DNA of 64,000 nt from Isochrysis galbana (taxonomy: Eukaryota; Haptophyta; Isochrysidales; Isochrysidaceae): assembly GCA_018136815.1 (NCBI GenBank), contig CM030931.1, positions 10,055,072 through 10,119,071 of the forward strand, read 5' to 3'. A model generated the notes under the pieces. The model did no database searches, had not been told where the DNA came from, and saw only the letters and a list, made by a program, of their open reading frames with translations. A program made the translations under genes and the position numbers. Below are positions 1-10,375 of this stretch, piece by piece (position 1 is the first letter of the stretch; each line of letters starts with the position of its first letter).

Positions 1-720
1 TGTGCTCTCTCTCTCTAAATCCGCCTCCCGCCCCCCTCTTCCTCCCCCTTTCTCCCTCCTCCTCTGCCTCCCTCCCTCCCTTCCTCGCTCCCTCCCTCTC
101 CCTCTCTCCGCCGGCACTTGCAGTGAGAGCGCAGCACTCTCGACGAGAGAGGCGAGGTAGCTGAGGGACAGCGCGAGCACGCGCGAGCGCGCGAGTGAGG
201 ACTGGCCCGCTTTTCCGGCAGGCTCACGGCGTCGACGGATCTCGCGAGAGTGAGGGTTGGTGCGAGAGAGGGCGAGCTCCGGGGAGAGGAGGGCCTGTGA
301 GCCCGGGTGGCAAGGGAGGAGCGAGGAGGGGGCGCGAGGGGAAAGGGGGGCGGGGGGGAGGGGGGAGTAGAGGGCGGAGGGGGGGGGGAGGAGCGTGAGA
401 GATCAGGGGAAAAACAGAAAGTATTTTGTTGAGGGGCGAGATGTGAGAGGAGAAGAGAGGGGACGAGAAGAGAGAGACAGAGAGGGGGGGGGGGGGGGAA
501 GAGAGAGAGACCTCGAGTAGAGTGAGAAAATAAGGGAAGAGAGAGAGAGAGAGGAAACGAGGGTGGCAGAGAGGGCGAGAGTGAGAAACCCACTTGAATG
601 GTATATTTTATTTCAATAAACTCCAAAGAGGAAGAGGACGAGAGGCAGAGCAGGAGAGAGACAGAGTAAAGAAGAGAGGAGCACCAAGTGAAGGAGGAGA
701 AGAGGAGGGACAGCTTCTTT
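1..720. repeat. GA/CT-rich low-complexity tract
   Basis: The plus strand changes from pyrimidine-rich (1-110) to strongly purine-rich (about 240-700), with GAGA runs and a G tract near 487-500. Every open frame across it is built from Ser/Pro/Leu or Gly/Arg repeats, so none is accepted as a gene. From 720 to 1395 I see nothing recognisable except short pyrimidine-rich stretches near 1080-1130. Confidence 0.7.
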
Positions 721-1403
721 TACTTACGGGGTGACAAACAACCCGCTAACCTACTAGAGCTTTTCTAGACTCGACTTTCACAGGACGAAGGTTGTAGATA
801 GAGGCTCGAGCTTCGCAAGAGAGAAGCGACCGCGCGTCGTCGCAGCCGTGAATGAACACACCGCGCCGTCCGCCGCTTGTCGTCCGTCCCCTTGCTCACG
901 TTGACCGTGGTGGGGGCACCTTTCTACGTACGGGTGCCTGGCTGGAGCCTGGCGGGGCCTGGACTAATTGTAGTGGTGCTACAGTAGGGGCGCACCATTA
1001 AGAAAAAACATCTGAAAATTCTGGGCTAACACCTACTATATCTAGGTAGTCCTACCTCTATGCCTATGCTGACATCGCCCTTTCCTCCCTTCGCCCTTCC
1101 CTCCACCTCTTCCCCTTCCCCCCATCATTCCTTTGTTTTCGGTATCAGGGGCGCGGCCCAGGTGCGCTACCGTGGGCCCGGTTCAGAGTGCCTGTTCGGG
1201 GCAGGCCTTTTGTGTACATGTTGTGTGCGTCAATCAAGATTGTGTGCTTGAGTTTGCTGTGTTTTCTGCGAGTCCGTCTGTTCCGTCGCGTCGTTTCGTG
1301 TGATTATTCGTCCACTTTAGTGGCCGTCCCTCAATCGCGGTTTTCTGTGTTTCATCGGGTTTCCCGACCACTATGTGCGCTATTCCTAGCGCAGTAGTTA
1401 AAG

Positions 1404-1853
1404 CAGTGATGGTGCATCAGTACTAATATCAGTTTTTTACATCAGTATCAGCTCACCTCGAGCTGATAACTGATATCAGTTTTCAGTTGTCAGCAGCTTG
1501 GAGCGGGGAGAAAACAAAACACCCAGTCCCCTTTACTTTCTACATCCAAAAAAAAAGTGCAAAAAAGTTGAGTTTTACTGAGGTTGGATGGGAGTCGAAC
1601 TGGTTCTCCGCACTGCGCCACGCCCACGCGCTGTCACCTGAGCGACTTGACGCTCAAATATTGCTTGGAAGATGACGTTTTGTCGCATTTATTTCTGCAG
1701 CAAATACACAAGCCACTGATATCAGTTGATATTCTGCTCGCTCAGGGCCTTTGAGGTGATATCAGCTGATGAGGTCCATTAGCTTATATCAGCTATGATA
1801 TCAGTATCAGCCTCGAAGTTGGTGTCAGCTGATGAACTGATGCACCATCACTG
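1404..1853. mobile_element. hAT-type non-autonomous element (MITE)
   Basis: A 450-bp element bounded by perfect 18-bp terminal inverted repeats, CAGTGATGGTGCATCAGT at 1404-1421 and its reverse complement at 1836-1853. It is flanked by an exact 8-bp target duplication AGTTAAAG (1396-1403 and 1854-1861). An 8-bp duplication and CAGTG termini are the hallmarks of the hAT superfamily. Subterminal palindromes of the type CTGATATCAG recur near both ends, as expected for transposase-binding repeats. No transposase is encoded. The centre (about 1590-1645, minus strand) holds sequence resembling tRNA A- and B-box promoters. Confidence 0.9.
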
Positions 1854-1861
1854 AGTTAAAG

Positions 1862-2414
1862 TCAGGAGCTCCGCGCTAGGCGCTAGGGCTAGGGTCCAGT
1901 GTGTCTCGTGTGCCTGTGCCCTGTGCCTAGCTTGAAAAGTGGGCACAGGTATAGATCGTTCACATCTATCCTTTTCTTCTTTTCTTCGGCTGTCTGCCCA
2001 TACCCGCCTGGGCAGTCCTAGCCGAGTCTGTCGTGTTCGCAAAGAGTAGGGCTTTGCTGAGCAACGTGCAACGTGTATCTTTCTAACGTTCTTTTAAAAG
2101 TACCGATTCTTCTCAGAATGCGATGCCGCGTCGTAGTGTATTCTATAGAAATCTGTTATGACAATTCTCATCCATGCTAGCATATATAGGATGTTTAGGG
2201 ATCTCGGGGCTGTTCCTTTGTTTGAGGTGTATGAAAAGGTTATCTATATGATGGTCTCTTTTCCCTGTTTTTGTCCCTCTGGGGGTGTATCGGGTCAGCT
2301 TGTCCAGCGTCCCTAGTATGCGTACGATCTTCGAAAGCACTCGCCAAGGGGTGGGTGGATAATTCGTCCGCCATTTTACATATGCGGCACGATTTGCGGA
2401 CAGAGACAGTACGC
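1862..2414. other. Intergenic, nothing recognised
   Basis: Between the MITE and the first copy of repeat family A there are only short frames with no recognisable protein similarity and no RNA gene that I can support. Confidence 0.5.
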
Positions 2415-2616
2415 CGGGCCAGGACGAGCGAACCAGGCGAGCCTATCGGGAAGAGAGTGGGTCAGCAGGGCAGTCTCCTCCTGTCAAGCCATCGGGCATG
2501 CCAGGAGCCAGGAGGATGGGTGGTTCCTCCCCCATGGCAGGGGAGGAGTGGAGAGGGGAAGGGGGGGCTCGTGCCCCCCCTGGGCGAACCAAGAACCAAG
2601 TAGAAACTTAGTTCGC
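2415..2616 (-). repeat. Interspersed repeat family A, copy 1 (reverse)
   Basis: This is the reverse-oriented 5' part of a repeat that recurs at 7335-7830, 33172-33690 and 53762-54262. Shared features are a hairpin head of the type AACTAAG..CTTAGTT (here 2594-2613), a G-tract/C-tract stem-loop around GGGCACGAGCCC, the words CATGGGGGAGGAACCA and TGGCTTGCCAGGAG, and a trailing GGCTCGCCTG block. Only the first 200 bases of the family are present. No target duplication or coding function is evident. Confidence 0.75.
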
Positions 2617-3037
2617 CGCAAGGCAGGATGAGAGGAGGGAGATGGGGAATGGGCGTGGCTTCAACGTAGTCACTCCAGGGCCGCGCGCGAGGCGAGATCA
2701 TAAAGAGGTGTTTCAGGAGATAGGCGGGCGTAAAATTGACCTCGGCAGCCGTATTTCTTTCTCATTTGATAAATCATTTGGTGCGCTTCGATGTCAACAT
2801 GTGGTTGTTCCAATTTTGGACTCTCATTATTTGCTGGTGCACCGACCGGTGGGCAAGAGTTACTGCCCGGGTCCTAACTCCCATCTCCCATGGCACCCAG
2901 CTCACCGATGAAGCACGAGCGAGCACGAAGCTGTGCCGTCACCATATCATCATTGACACATTGCACGGCCATCGACGACAGCAGAATGAGCAAATTGTTG
3001 ACAGCCGCAAATCAAGGCGCAATGACTCCACGTTTAC

Positions 3038-4012
3038 TCATTGTAATCTGTCCATGTCAAGCTCTTTGCAGAATCTATGGATTGGGAAGCCAACCACATT
3101 GTGGTAGCAACCCCGGATTCCGGTTACGAATGTGCCGCCAAGGCCTTGAATTCCGTAGCTGCCCGCCTTGTCCATCGGCTCACCCGAGGCGATGTAACGT
3201 TCAATGGCTTGCGTACTGAGCTCACAAAAGTCCACCGCCGTTACCTCAACGAAGTTGTGTTCGTGCTGCGGTGCGCCTTCACCAGCATTGTTGCTTGGAC
3301 TTTCAGCGCCTGGACCTCTTGGCGCCTGCCCGTATATGAGAGAGACCCCGGTGCAAACCTCGTGCGAACGGCCCGAAAGCGAGGAGAGCATCAAGGCGGC
3401 TGCTGCCTCATCGGCCGGCTTCTCCAACACGCAACCGTCGGCCACTACAACAGTGTCGGCGCCTGCAGACAGTGAGTGATCAGGTGTTGAGAACGCAGAA
3501 TTGTGTCACATCCATGTGCACTAGACTCATGAACTCGCGTCACACTCACCGATTACGAGGCGCGGTGGCGCCTCGCCCATCCGGACAAGTCTCCTGTACA
3601 CCTCGAGCGCCTTGCCGTGTGCCGTGCGCTGCACATATTCGTGGGGGTGCATCGCTGTCTTGTCGAGGTTCTCCTCAAAGGTAGAGGGGATTACGCGTGC
3701 ATCGATACCTGCGCAAGGCAGATGTGACGCAAGGATTCGGGCTTCGTGCTAGTTTGGCCAGAGGGGCGGAGAGAGAGGGAGAGGGGGCGGGGGGAGGAAC
3801 AAGAGGAGAGTATGTGTGTGTGCGATGGGACACAAGGGGAAGAGTAGGTGTCAAGCAGGTGCACTGCAGAGAGCGCAAGCCAGCGTGTGTCACGCCTGCC
3901 ACTGGGGCTTCAGCAGACCGAGGACGGTGTTCAAAATCTCGACGCGGCGAGGCGAGGCGGAGGCGAGGATGACGGCCGCGGCCCTGACAGCACCAAGGTC
4001 GACGATCGTCAT
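3038..4012 (-). CDS. Maf-family nucleotide pyrophosphatase, three exons
   Basis: Likely a Maf/HAM1-fold house-cleaning pyrophosphatase that hydrolyses non-canonical or pyrimidine nucleoside triphosphates to monophosphates. Exons on the minus strand: 4012-3919, 3708-3550 and 3462-3038, joined through GT-AG introns (donors gtctgc and gtgagt, acceptors gcgcag and ctgcag). They give an uninterrupted 225-residue protein, normal for the family. Signature motifs are in order: ASASPRR near residue 18, the STFEEN segment in exon 2, GADTVV across the exon 2/3 junction, and [16 protein letters not shown] near the C-terminus. The start MTIVDLGAV was chosen because it lies just before the conserved core; a longer frame upstream has no similarity. 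I see no targeting signal. The 3' end is at TGA/TAG near 3038, and 2617-3037 holds nothing I recognise. The exact nucleotide specificity cannot be read from sequence. Confidence 0.9.
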
Positions 4013-4765
4013 TGGCGACGGGACCCGATCGCGCGCGCGCCTCGCCCGTCGGAAGCGAGGAGGCGCTCTCTGTGCTGATGGGACCGACACAAAGGATCCT
4101 ACTAACTTTGGTAGGAGATCGTTCTTTACCTTTTCTTTTGGTCCAACCACCGGTTTGCTTCTCTCTCTCTCCCTCCCTCCCTCTCTCTCCCTCTCTCTCC
4201 CTCCCTCCCTCTCTCTCTCTCTCTCTCTATGTTTGTGTTGGCCAGGCGAAGGCCCTCCTCCCCTCTCTCCTCCTGTGCTTCTCTCTTCTTACATCCCAGA
4301 CACAGACGAGGAGCGAGAGGAGAGCGCCTGCACACACTGTGTTGCTCAGACCACTTCTCTCTCTCTTCTCTCTTTCCACATTCGCTCATTGGTCCCGCAC
4401 CGACCCGTTGTTCTCTTTGGTACTATTCTATTGTAGTAGTTCGTTCCCGCCCGCTCGACCCCTGGGCTGCTCTCTCTCTCTCTTCTTCTTGTTCTCTCCT
4501 CCTCGTCACTATTCTTCTCTCAATCGTCCGCGAAGTCCTCTCGTCCCTCACTTTCTTCTTTCGCCGGCCCCCCCCCCCCCCCCCCCCCCCTCGCCACCCT
4601 TGCCCCCGGTCCTCACATCGCGCACACACTCTCTCTCCTCTGGTTCCTTCCCCCGCTCCCTCTCCCTCCCCCTCCGCCCCTCTCCCCCTCGCAAGGCTTC
4701 CCTCTGACCGCCATCCCTCCAGATCCCCTGACCAGCACGCAGACGGTGTGCGCAGGGCGAGGGGG
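4013..4765. other. Intergenic CT-rich region between divergent genes
   Basis: The divergent Maf and RING genes share this 750-bp spacer. It is dominated by CTCTC/CCCTCC runs from 4155 to 4700 and a 22-bp C run near 4569. It probably contains both promoters and the 5' leader of the RING gene. No individual promoter element stands out. The long frames across it are low-complexity Ser/Pro/Leu and are not accepted. Confidence 0.45.
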
Positions 4766-6249
4766 ATGGCGCGCTCAACTGCCATCGCCTCCAGCCTTGC
4801 TGTCGGCGTCGCAGCATTTGGAGCCTTCTATGCCCTCTCGCGCCGGCGCCGGCGACAGCTTCAGCATGCCCGTGCTGCCAACGCTGGGACTCACGGGCAC
4901 CTCGCGGTGGAGGACGACACATGCGCTATATGCTTGGAGCCACCGCGTTTGACCTGCATGACCAACTGCGGCCACAAGTTTTGTACACCCTGTTTCCTCG
5001 AATGGTGGCGCCGGCAGCCGGTCACGATGGACTCCGCCCATGTGCGGCTTGCACGCTGCCCACTGTGCACTCAGGAGGTCACTCAAATCCGCCCCTGCTT
5101 CGTGGTCATACGGGCCTTCGCGTCGGGGGACAGCCAGGCCGGTATCGAACGGCGCGACGCGATGAGAGGCTTGCGAATGTACAATCGGGATGTGTACACC
5201 ACATGCGTCTTCCGCCCCATCCGCAAAGTGCTCACGCAAGTCCGGGCCTTCTGCAATGGGGCGGCGCTCACCCTATACGGCTTTAGTGGTCTCGTGTGGA
5301 GCGTGGTCAATCTTGAGCTTGCGGGTGTCGGAGGTATGTGGCGCATCGCGCCGCCAAACGATGAGCGGCTGCGATTCATCTGTCTGTGGGCCTGCATCAC
5401 CAATATCTGCGCGGCAGCGGCAGGTGGAGCGCGGGGGATGCCTCGGCTGCTGTCACCGCCTTGGCTCCTGGATATTCTGGTCAAACTTTCAGCGCTTGCA
5501 GGCGATTTTCGCCATTGTGAACTGGAAGAGGTCTTGGTAGGCTCAGTGATGCTGTCCAACATGCGCTTCGCCTCTGGTGTCGCCAGCGTGCTGCGTCTCT
5601 CATCCTCCGTTGGTATGCGCCCCCCCCCCCCCCCACCACCACCAACACCCGGGAAATGCTGAGCGCATTGACGTGCACGTGCCCCTTCCATCTTCCTTCA
5701 TCTGCAGTCGCACCATTACTGCATGATACGGTGCTCGGTCCTGCAGTGCCTCACGCCATACGCCTCTGCGAGCTGGTTGAGCTCTTGGCTGATATTTGTG
5801 CGGCAACACTTCAATTGCGTGCCGAGGTACTAGGTGTGCGGGCCCTTTTGCTGCTGCTCCGCTGGCGGCGCTCGCCACCGGTGCGTGGTCGAATCATTGA
5901 GCTGCTCCCTATAGAGTCTTGGCTCCTTCCGATCGAAGCTCGTGTCCGAAACTGGCTGAAGCTTGACCTAGAGATGCGGCCCGAGTGCTTGGTCCGGAGC
6001 AGCGTGCCGGGCTTGATCGGGCTTCAAGAAGATGTTATTTCTTGGACCGATGCGCTGAGCGTCTACGGAGTTGGGCTCAAGGCCCTCCACGTCTTTCATG
6101 GAGCACATCCGATTTGGACGAATGGACTCGGTGGGCGGCGCGAAGTCTTCCATGGCCTCGCGAGGTTCCCTAGTTGGGCGCTCGCGGACATCCGCAGTCT
6201 TGGTCCGCTGAGTTCGCTGATGGCAACAATTGATGCTGCCACAAGTTGA
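4766..6249 (+). CDS. RING-finger membrane protein, RNF170-like E3 ligase candidate
   Basis: Two exons, 4766-5612 and 5708-6249, with donor gtatgc and acceptor ctgcag, encode 462 residues. The intron contains a poly-C run. A hydrophobic N-terminal segment (residues 6-24) followed by an Arg cluster (25-30) suggests a membrane anchor. Next comes a C3HC4 RING: C53, C56, C68, H70, C73, C76, C98, C101. The arrangement of an N-terminal membrane segment followed closely by a RING is like RNF170-type endoplasmic-reticulum E3 ubiquitin ligases. The C-terminal 340 residues contain several hydrophobic stretches that I cannot assign to a family. The RING call is secure; the RNF170 relationship is inference. 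The start was chosen at the ATG just ahead of the hydrophobic segment, because upstream sequence is CT-rich low complexity. Confidence 0.8.
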
Positions 6250-7330
6250 AGAAGGCTGAGATGTTGGTGAGTCGGAGCTGTTCGTATAATACGAGCCAAC
6301 GATTCCTCTGGCAATGATCGGCGATTGCTCACGTTTTGGATCTGCTTACCTGCAACTATTCTTCCTTTGATCGGTGCTCGTAAGGCGAACGATGGAATAT
6401 GCGGTCAAGGTGACTGCTTCGTGATTGTACATGTCATGATATGGCGACCGATTCTGTTTGCTTTGTGTAGTGGTGACTCGCCATGACGAGGTGGTTGCAC
6501 CTCGGAGCGCGATGGTTGTATGGCTTTCTTGTCAACGAGGATGCGCGCGAGGTCGATTCTGTGAGTATTTATGCATTGTGGAGATGAGCGAGAAGCCGCG
6601 AGACATCTACACGAGCGAGGTGCAGGTGCGTTGATGATGGCGAACAAGCCTGTGCTGTTTTTGTAAAACTATGCTGTTCTTTGTGTTTGGTGATGATGTG
6701 GATGGTGATATGGTCCCCGAGCGTACAGGAAAAGGCAGCACCGCCGCTCTTATGTGTAGCGAGCGCCGGGGGGCCTTTGCGCGCGGCGGCAAATGTGACG
6801 GGTGGGTGGCGAGTAGGCACTGAGAGCGCTGTAGCACGAGAGGCAGTGGAGCTGGCTGGCTCGTCAGTCCCCATGCACCCCATGACTAAAACAGCTCAAG
6901 CACCACTTGCAGCGCCGATTCCGGCTGCATACTACAAGCTAGGAAGGCCTCCTCCGGAGGACCAAGATCTGGAGCGAGCTCTCTCGCCTGGGCGGTACTA
7001 TTTGCCATTCCACCATCGCACCCCTTGCCCTCTAGCTCTACCTCACTCCCTCGACCTCGACGCAAACACGGCGATGGGATGGTGGTGGCTGGCTTCTCAT
7101 GGCGTAGCCCCAGCAGACCAGCAAAAGGCAAAAGGCCCGTACAACAGGCTAGTCCTGGTCCCAATCCCCAACCCCAACCCACCCAAGTCGCGTTCCGTCG
7201 AACAGTGGATAGTGGACCATCGACCATCAACCATCGAGTGTAGTTTTATTTTCTTTACGCAAATGTACTTTGCTCACGTACACGACCGACGTGATGAGTG
7301 ATGAGTAACAGGCGAATTTGTAAGGTAAAG
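6250..7330. other. Intergenic, no supported gene
   Basis: A plus-strand frame at about 6681-7301 and a minus-strand frame at 6886-7230 overlap here, but neither shows a recognisable domain, convincing start or splice structure. I leave them unannotated. No RNA gene is recognised. Confidence 0.4.
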
Positions 7331-7334
7331 GTAC

Positions 7335-7830
7335 AACTAAGTTTATACTTATTTCGCCCATGGGGGGGGCACGAGCCCCCCCTTCTCTCCACTCCTCCCC
7401 TGCCATGGGGGAGGAACCACTCACTCTCCTGGCACGCCTGGTGGCTTGCCAAGAGCACACAACCCTACTGACTCACTCCTCTCCCCACAGGACTGCCTGA
7501 CTCGCCCGCCCTGGCCTGTCGTGGCCAGCCCATCCCTCTGACCAGCCCCTCCTCCCCCTCGCCCCCCCTGTTCAGGACCCCCCAGCCAGCTCCAGTCGAC
7601 CCGCAGGGGCTCGGAGCGCCAGCGAGGGAGAGGCAGGAGGGGCCAGGGCCATGTGCCCCAGCCTCACCTGCCCCGTGAGCTGTGCTCCCACCCGGGCCCC
7701 TGCAGCCCACCTGGGGACCTGAAGAGGGGCCGCAGGCGCGCGCCATGGGCCCCTGCCGCAGGGAAGAGAGGAGGTAAAGGGAAGAGGGAGGGGAGGGGGG
7801 AGCGGCAGCTCTCCCCTCCGGCAGATACGT
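7335..7830 (+). repeat. Interspersed repeat family A, copy 2
   Basis: Starts with the hairpin head AACTAAGTTTATACTT (7335-7353), followed by the CATGGGGGGG..CCCCCCC stem, the GGAGGAACCACTC word and the CTGGCACGCCTG block. It extends through GC-rich sequence ending in GCCGCAGG. It is collinear with copies at 33172 and 53762 but diverged in its second half. The segment 7831-8280 after it is GC-rich, with a C run near 7961, and holds nothing else I can identify. Confidence 0.75.
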
Positions 7831-8280
7831 GTCTTCTCGCCCCGTTTGGGTAAGAGAAGACGGGGGCGCCAGAGACAGGAGGGAAGGGCCGCGGCTTGCC
7901 GCGGCCAGCTCGCTTCGGCGAGCAGAGATTAGCACTTCTGGGCTCCTATTCACGAGTGCTCCCCCCCCCCCCCCCTGCGTTGTTTTTACCCGAAAGGGGT
8001 TTTCCTCCAGCGTGGACTCGAGGAGAGGACGTGCTGGGATGCGCGGGGTCGGTGCGTGCACCGGGGGGAGGACAAATATCGAGGGGAGGGGACAGTGCCC
8101 CCACCCCCCGATATCACTCGGACACCTGGCTCGTTAGGCACGGCGGGATTCCGGGACTGAAACGTTATGTCCAATTAGCTAGTGGGGTTGGCTAGGATAT
8201 AACATTATTTATTATTATTTGTAAGGTAAAGGTAAACAGCGCCCAATGCTCCTCTGTCCTCTGCTGCGCCGGCCGAACAT

Positions 8281-8450
8281 AACACCAAGGCTAGGGCTGA
8301 CCATTAACAGGCAAGTTTTTGGGAAACCCATTAGTAGTTTTTCAAGGTCAGCACATTAACAGGTTGAGTTTTTTTCTGGGTGTTAACAGGTTGTTTTAGG
8401 GGTGTTAATACCCTGTTAGTGGCCACTAACAGGTTAAACCCATGACAAGC
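8281..8450 (+). repeat. TTAACAGG-rich interspersed repeat, copy 1
   Basis: Begins AAGGCTAGGGCTG and contains repeated ATTAACAGGT/GTTAACAGGTT words. A related segment lies in opposite orientation at 35575-35755, where it ends CCAGCCCTAGCCTT. The TAGGGCTG terminus is reminiscent of hAT ends, but I could not find a matching opposite end or target duplication in either copy. Confidence 0.55.
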
Positions 8451-8655
8451 TGTTACCCCAACGTTGGAAGTCGCGTTCCGTCAAAAGAGGGCCAGGTGAT
8501 TATTATTTTTTTCACCCAGAGGTGCATGTTTTCTTTTTCAACCAGTCTCCATGGTATTATTATCACAAAGATGCCCCCCCCCCTTTCCCCAAAACACACG
8601 GTAACCCCAAAGCTACTGGGTTTTCATCCTTTTCGTCTTTTTCTCACACCCACCG

Positions 8656-8717
8656 ATGCTCCACCTGCACGACCTCACGCTCGACGGGGAATTCGCCTTG
8701 GAGCTGCAACAGGAGCG
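8656..8717 (+). pseudogene. 5' part of LRR-like gene split by retrotransposon
   Basis: An ATG at 8656 opens a frame that begins MLHLHDLTLDG and runs to the retrotransposon insertion point. It resumes at 32630 after removal of one 5-bp target duplication (GAGCG at 8713-8717 and 32625-32629). The rejoined frame stays open for 129 codons. Without the insert the product would be a small protein with leucine-rich-repeat-like spacing. Upstream sequence is not obviously coding, so this may already have been a fragment of a larger gene or a first exon. Confidence 0.7.
8713..8717. repeat. Target site duplication GAGCG, left
   Basis: Five bases GAGCG directly precede the TGTCAG end of the left LTR and recur directly after the TACAACA end of the right LTR at 32625-32629. 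A 5-bp duplication is standard for Ty3/gypsy integration. It ties the outermost LTRs to one insertion event. Confidence 0.9.
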
Positions 8718-10111
8718 TGTCAGAGCAAGGCTCATCTCACTCTTGGAGATGGCCTGCGAGGGCGCGCCGGCAGCTAGCGCGGAATGCGGTTCTTGCGGGG
8801 AGCTCATGGAGCTTTCCTCGGGGGTGACTACGGGCATGGTGATCGACGCACGACGCACGACGCACGGAGGGCGCGGAAGTGTGGAAGGAGGCTTGTGGGA
8901 GGTGGTGGCAGGCGACTGGGGGTGGCTCAGGCGCGTGCTTGGCTGGTATTGACTCGTTGACTCGGGGTATAGACTCGGGAACTCGGGGGGACTCGCTTGG
9001 GAACACGGTGGGACTCGACGAAGTTGCTACAAAAACACTCACAAGAAACCCAAACCCCAACGACCTTGGGCTCAGAAAACTAACGTAAACACTCCGGAAT
9101 CATACGATAAACAAACCCTCCCCGTGCGACAAAGGCTGAGGTCGCGATCGCTCGTCATGCGCGAAGAAATACGGAAAGAGAGCGCAAAACTACGCAAACG
9201 AAGGGTTCAAACTATCGTTAAAGTGAAAACTCGTCCGCTGAAGCCAACGCGGAGGGTCGAGGAGAGGTCCAAACTCGCGCGGGGGGAAGAAGGCGATGTG
9301 CAGAGAGACCTTCTAGACAAGCGACGAGCAAGGGGCGACGAAACAAGACGCGAGACGCGGGGCGCGTGCCATTCGTTCTTCCCTTCTTTCACCGAAAACG
9401 CGGCGAAACTAACGTTAAACATCGGTACCCCCTCCGCGAGAATCGCGAAGAAGAACGGACGAGATGGAGGCAATCATCGAAGGAATCGCGAGAGGAATCG
9501 AAGCGAGGGGGGGAAACAGCGCGCGCGGGGGGGGAACGAACGACGGCCGGAGGAAACGAACCGCGCGCGGAGGAGAAGAACCTCGCGCGGGGGGGGAATA
9601 ATATAACGGCCGGAGGCGACGGATGGCACGCCGAGAGGAAGAACCTGCCGCGGGGGCGAGGGACCGAGGGCACGGCGGGGCAGCGTGGGAGGGCGCGAGG
9701 GTGATCTCGGAGCGAGATCGCGTCCTTTCCCTCGCGGAGCGCAGAGAGACCCCCACGGAACATCCTGGGACCGGAGAATGTTTTGGACGAAACTTCCCTC
9801 CGTCGGCCGAGGAGAGGAGGACGGAGAGAGAGAGAGAGAGAGTCTCGCAGAGCAACTGCGGAACGAGAAGTCGAAGTCATGCCGGTTTATTACCTTAAAC
9901 GAGCCAACAATTATAGTAACAGCAAAAACAAAATTCGAATCGCAAATTTCGAGACCAAAATCTGCAAACCTGGACTTGAGACCATGGGGAATCCGAATCT
10001 GTGTGTCTTGTGCGTCAGTGGCAACACGGGGAACTGTTCAATTGTAATTGTGAGCGCGTACCTTACACGAATATTCATGCCTACAGCCTTCAGATGGGCA
10101 GGAATACAACA
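8718..10111 (-). repeat. 3' LTR of the retrotransposon
   Basis: A 1394-bp repeat running from TGTCAG to TACAACA in plus orientation (TG...CA in both directions). Its partners are 18750-20135 (partial, after the gap), 31228-32624 and the older copy 43995-45379. It contains G-tract-rich and GAGAGA segments. On the inner side, a CCCCCC run at 10112-10117 (GGGGGG on the coding strand) is the expected position of the polypurine tract. The minus strand of the last 130 bases encodes the first residues of gag. Confidence 0.9.
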
Positions 10112-10375
10112 CCCCCCGACTTAAATCGAGACGTCTCCCGATGTCGAGCCAAGAGAGTTCATTTAACCATACGAGACGAGAGACTTAGAAGAGGAGGATT
10201 AACCCATGGATCCAAAGCGAGCACAAAATCGGCAGCTTAGCGCGGCGGCCCCCGATTTCGTACGCCACGTCCTACCACGTTCTCCCTTTTACAGGAGTTT
10301 TGCTCGGGCAGTTGCGCTGGGTCAGGCGCTGACGCGACGCTAATCATCCACTTCCGGTCGACTTAGCACTTAGCG

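Noticed and set aside
15-626. 203-residue Ser/Pro/Leu-rich frame on the minus strand
   Set aside because: It is the translation of a GA-rich low-complexity tract, with no domain or credible gene structure.
1583-1657. tRNA gene on the minus strand inside the hAT MITE
   Set aside because: A- and B-box-like sequences are present at tRNA spacing, but the presumed T-stem does not pair and no acceptor stem or clear anticodon arm could be drawn. It is at most a tRNA-derived relic.
6681-7301. 206-residue plus-strand frame
   Set aside because: No recognisable domain; composition changes along its length, and a minus-strand frame overlaps it. It is not supportable as a gene from sequence alone.
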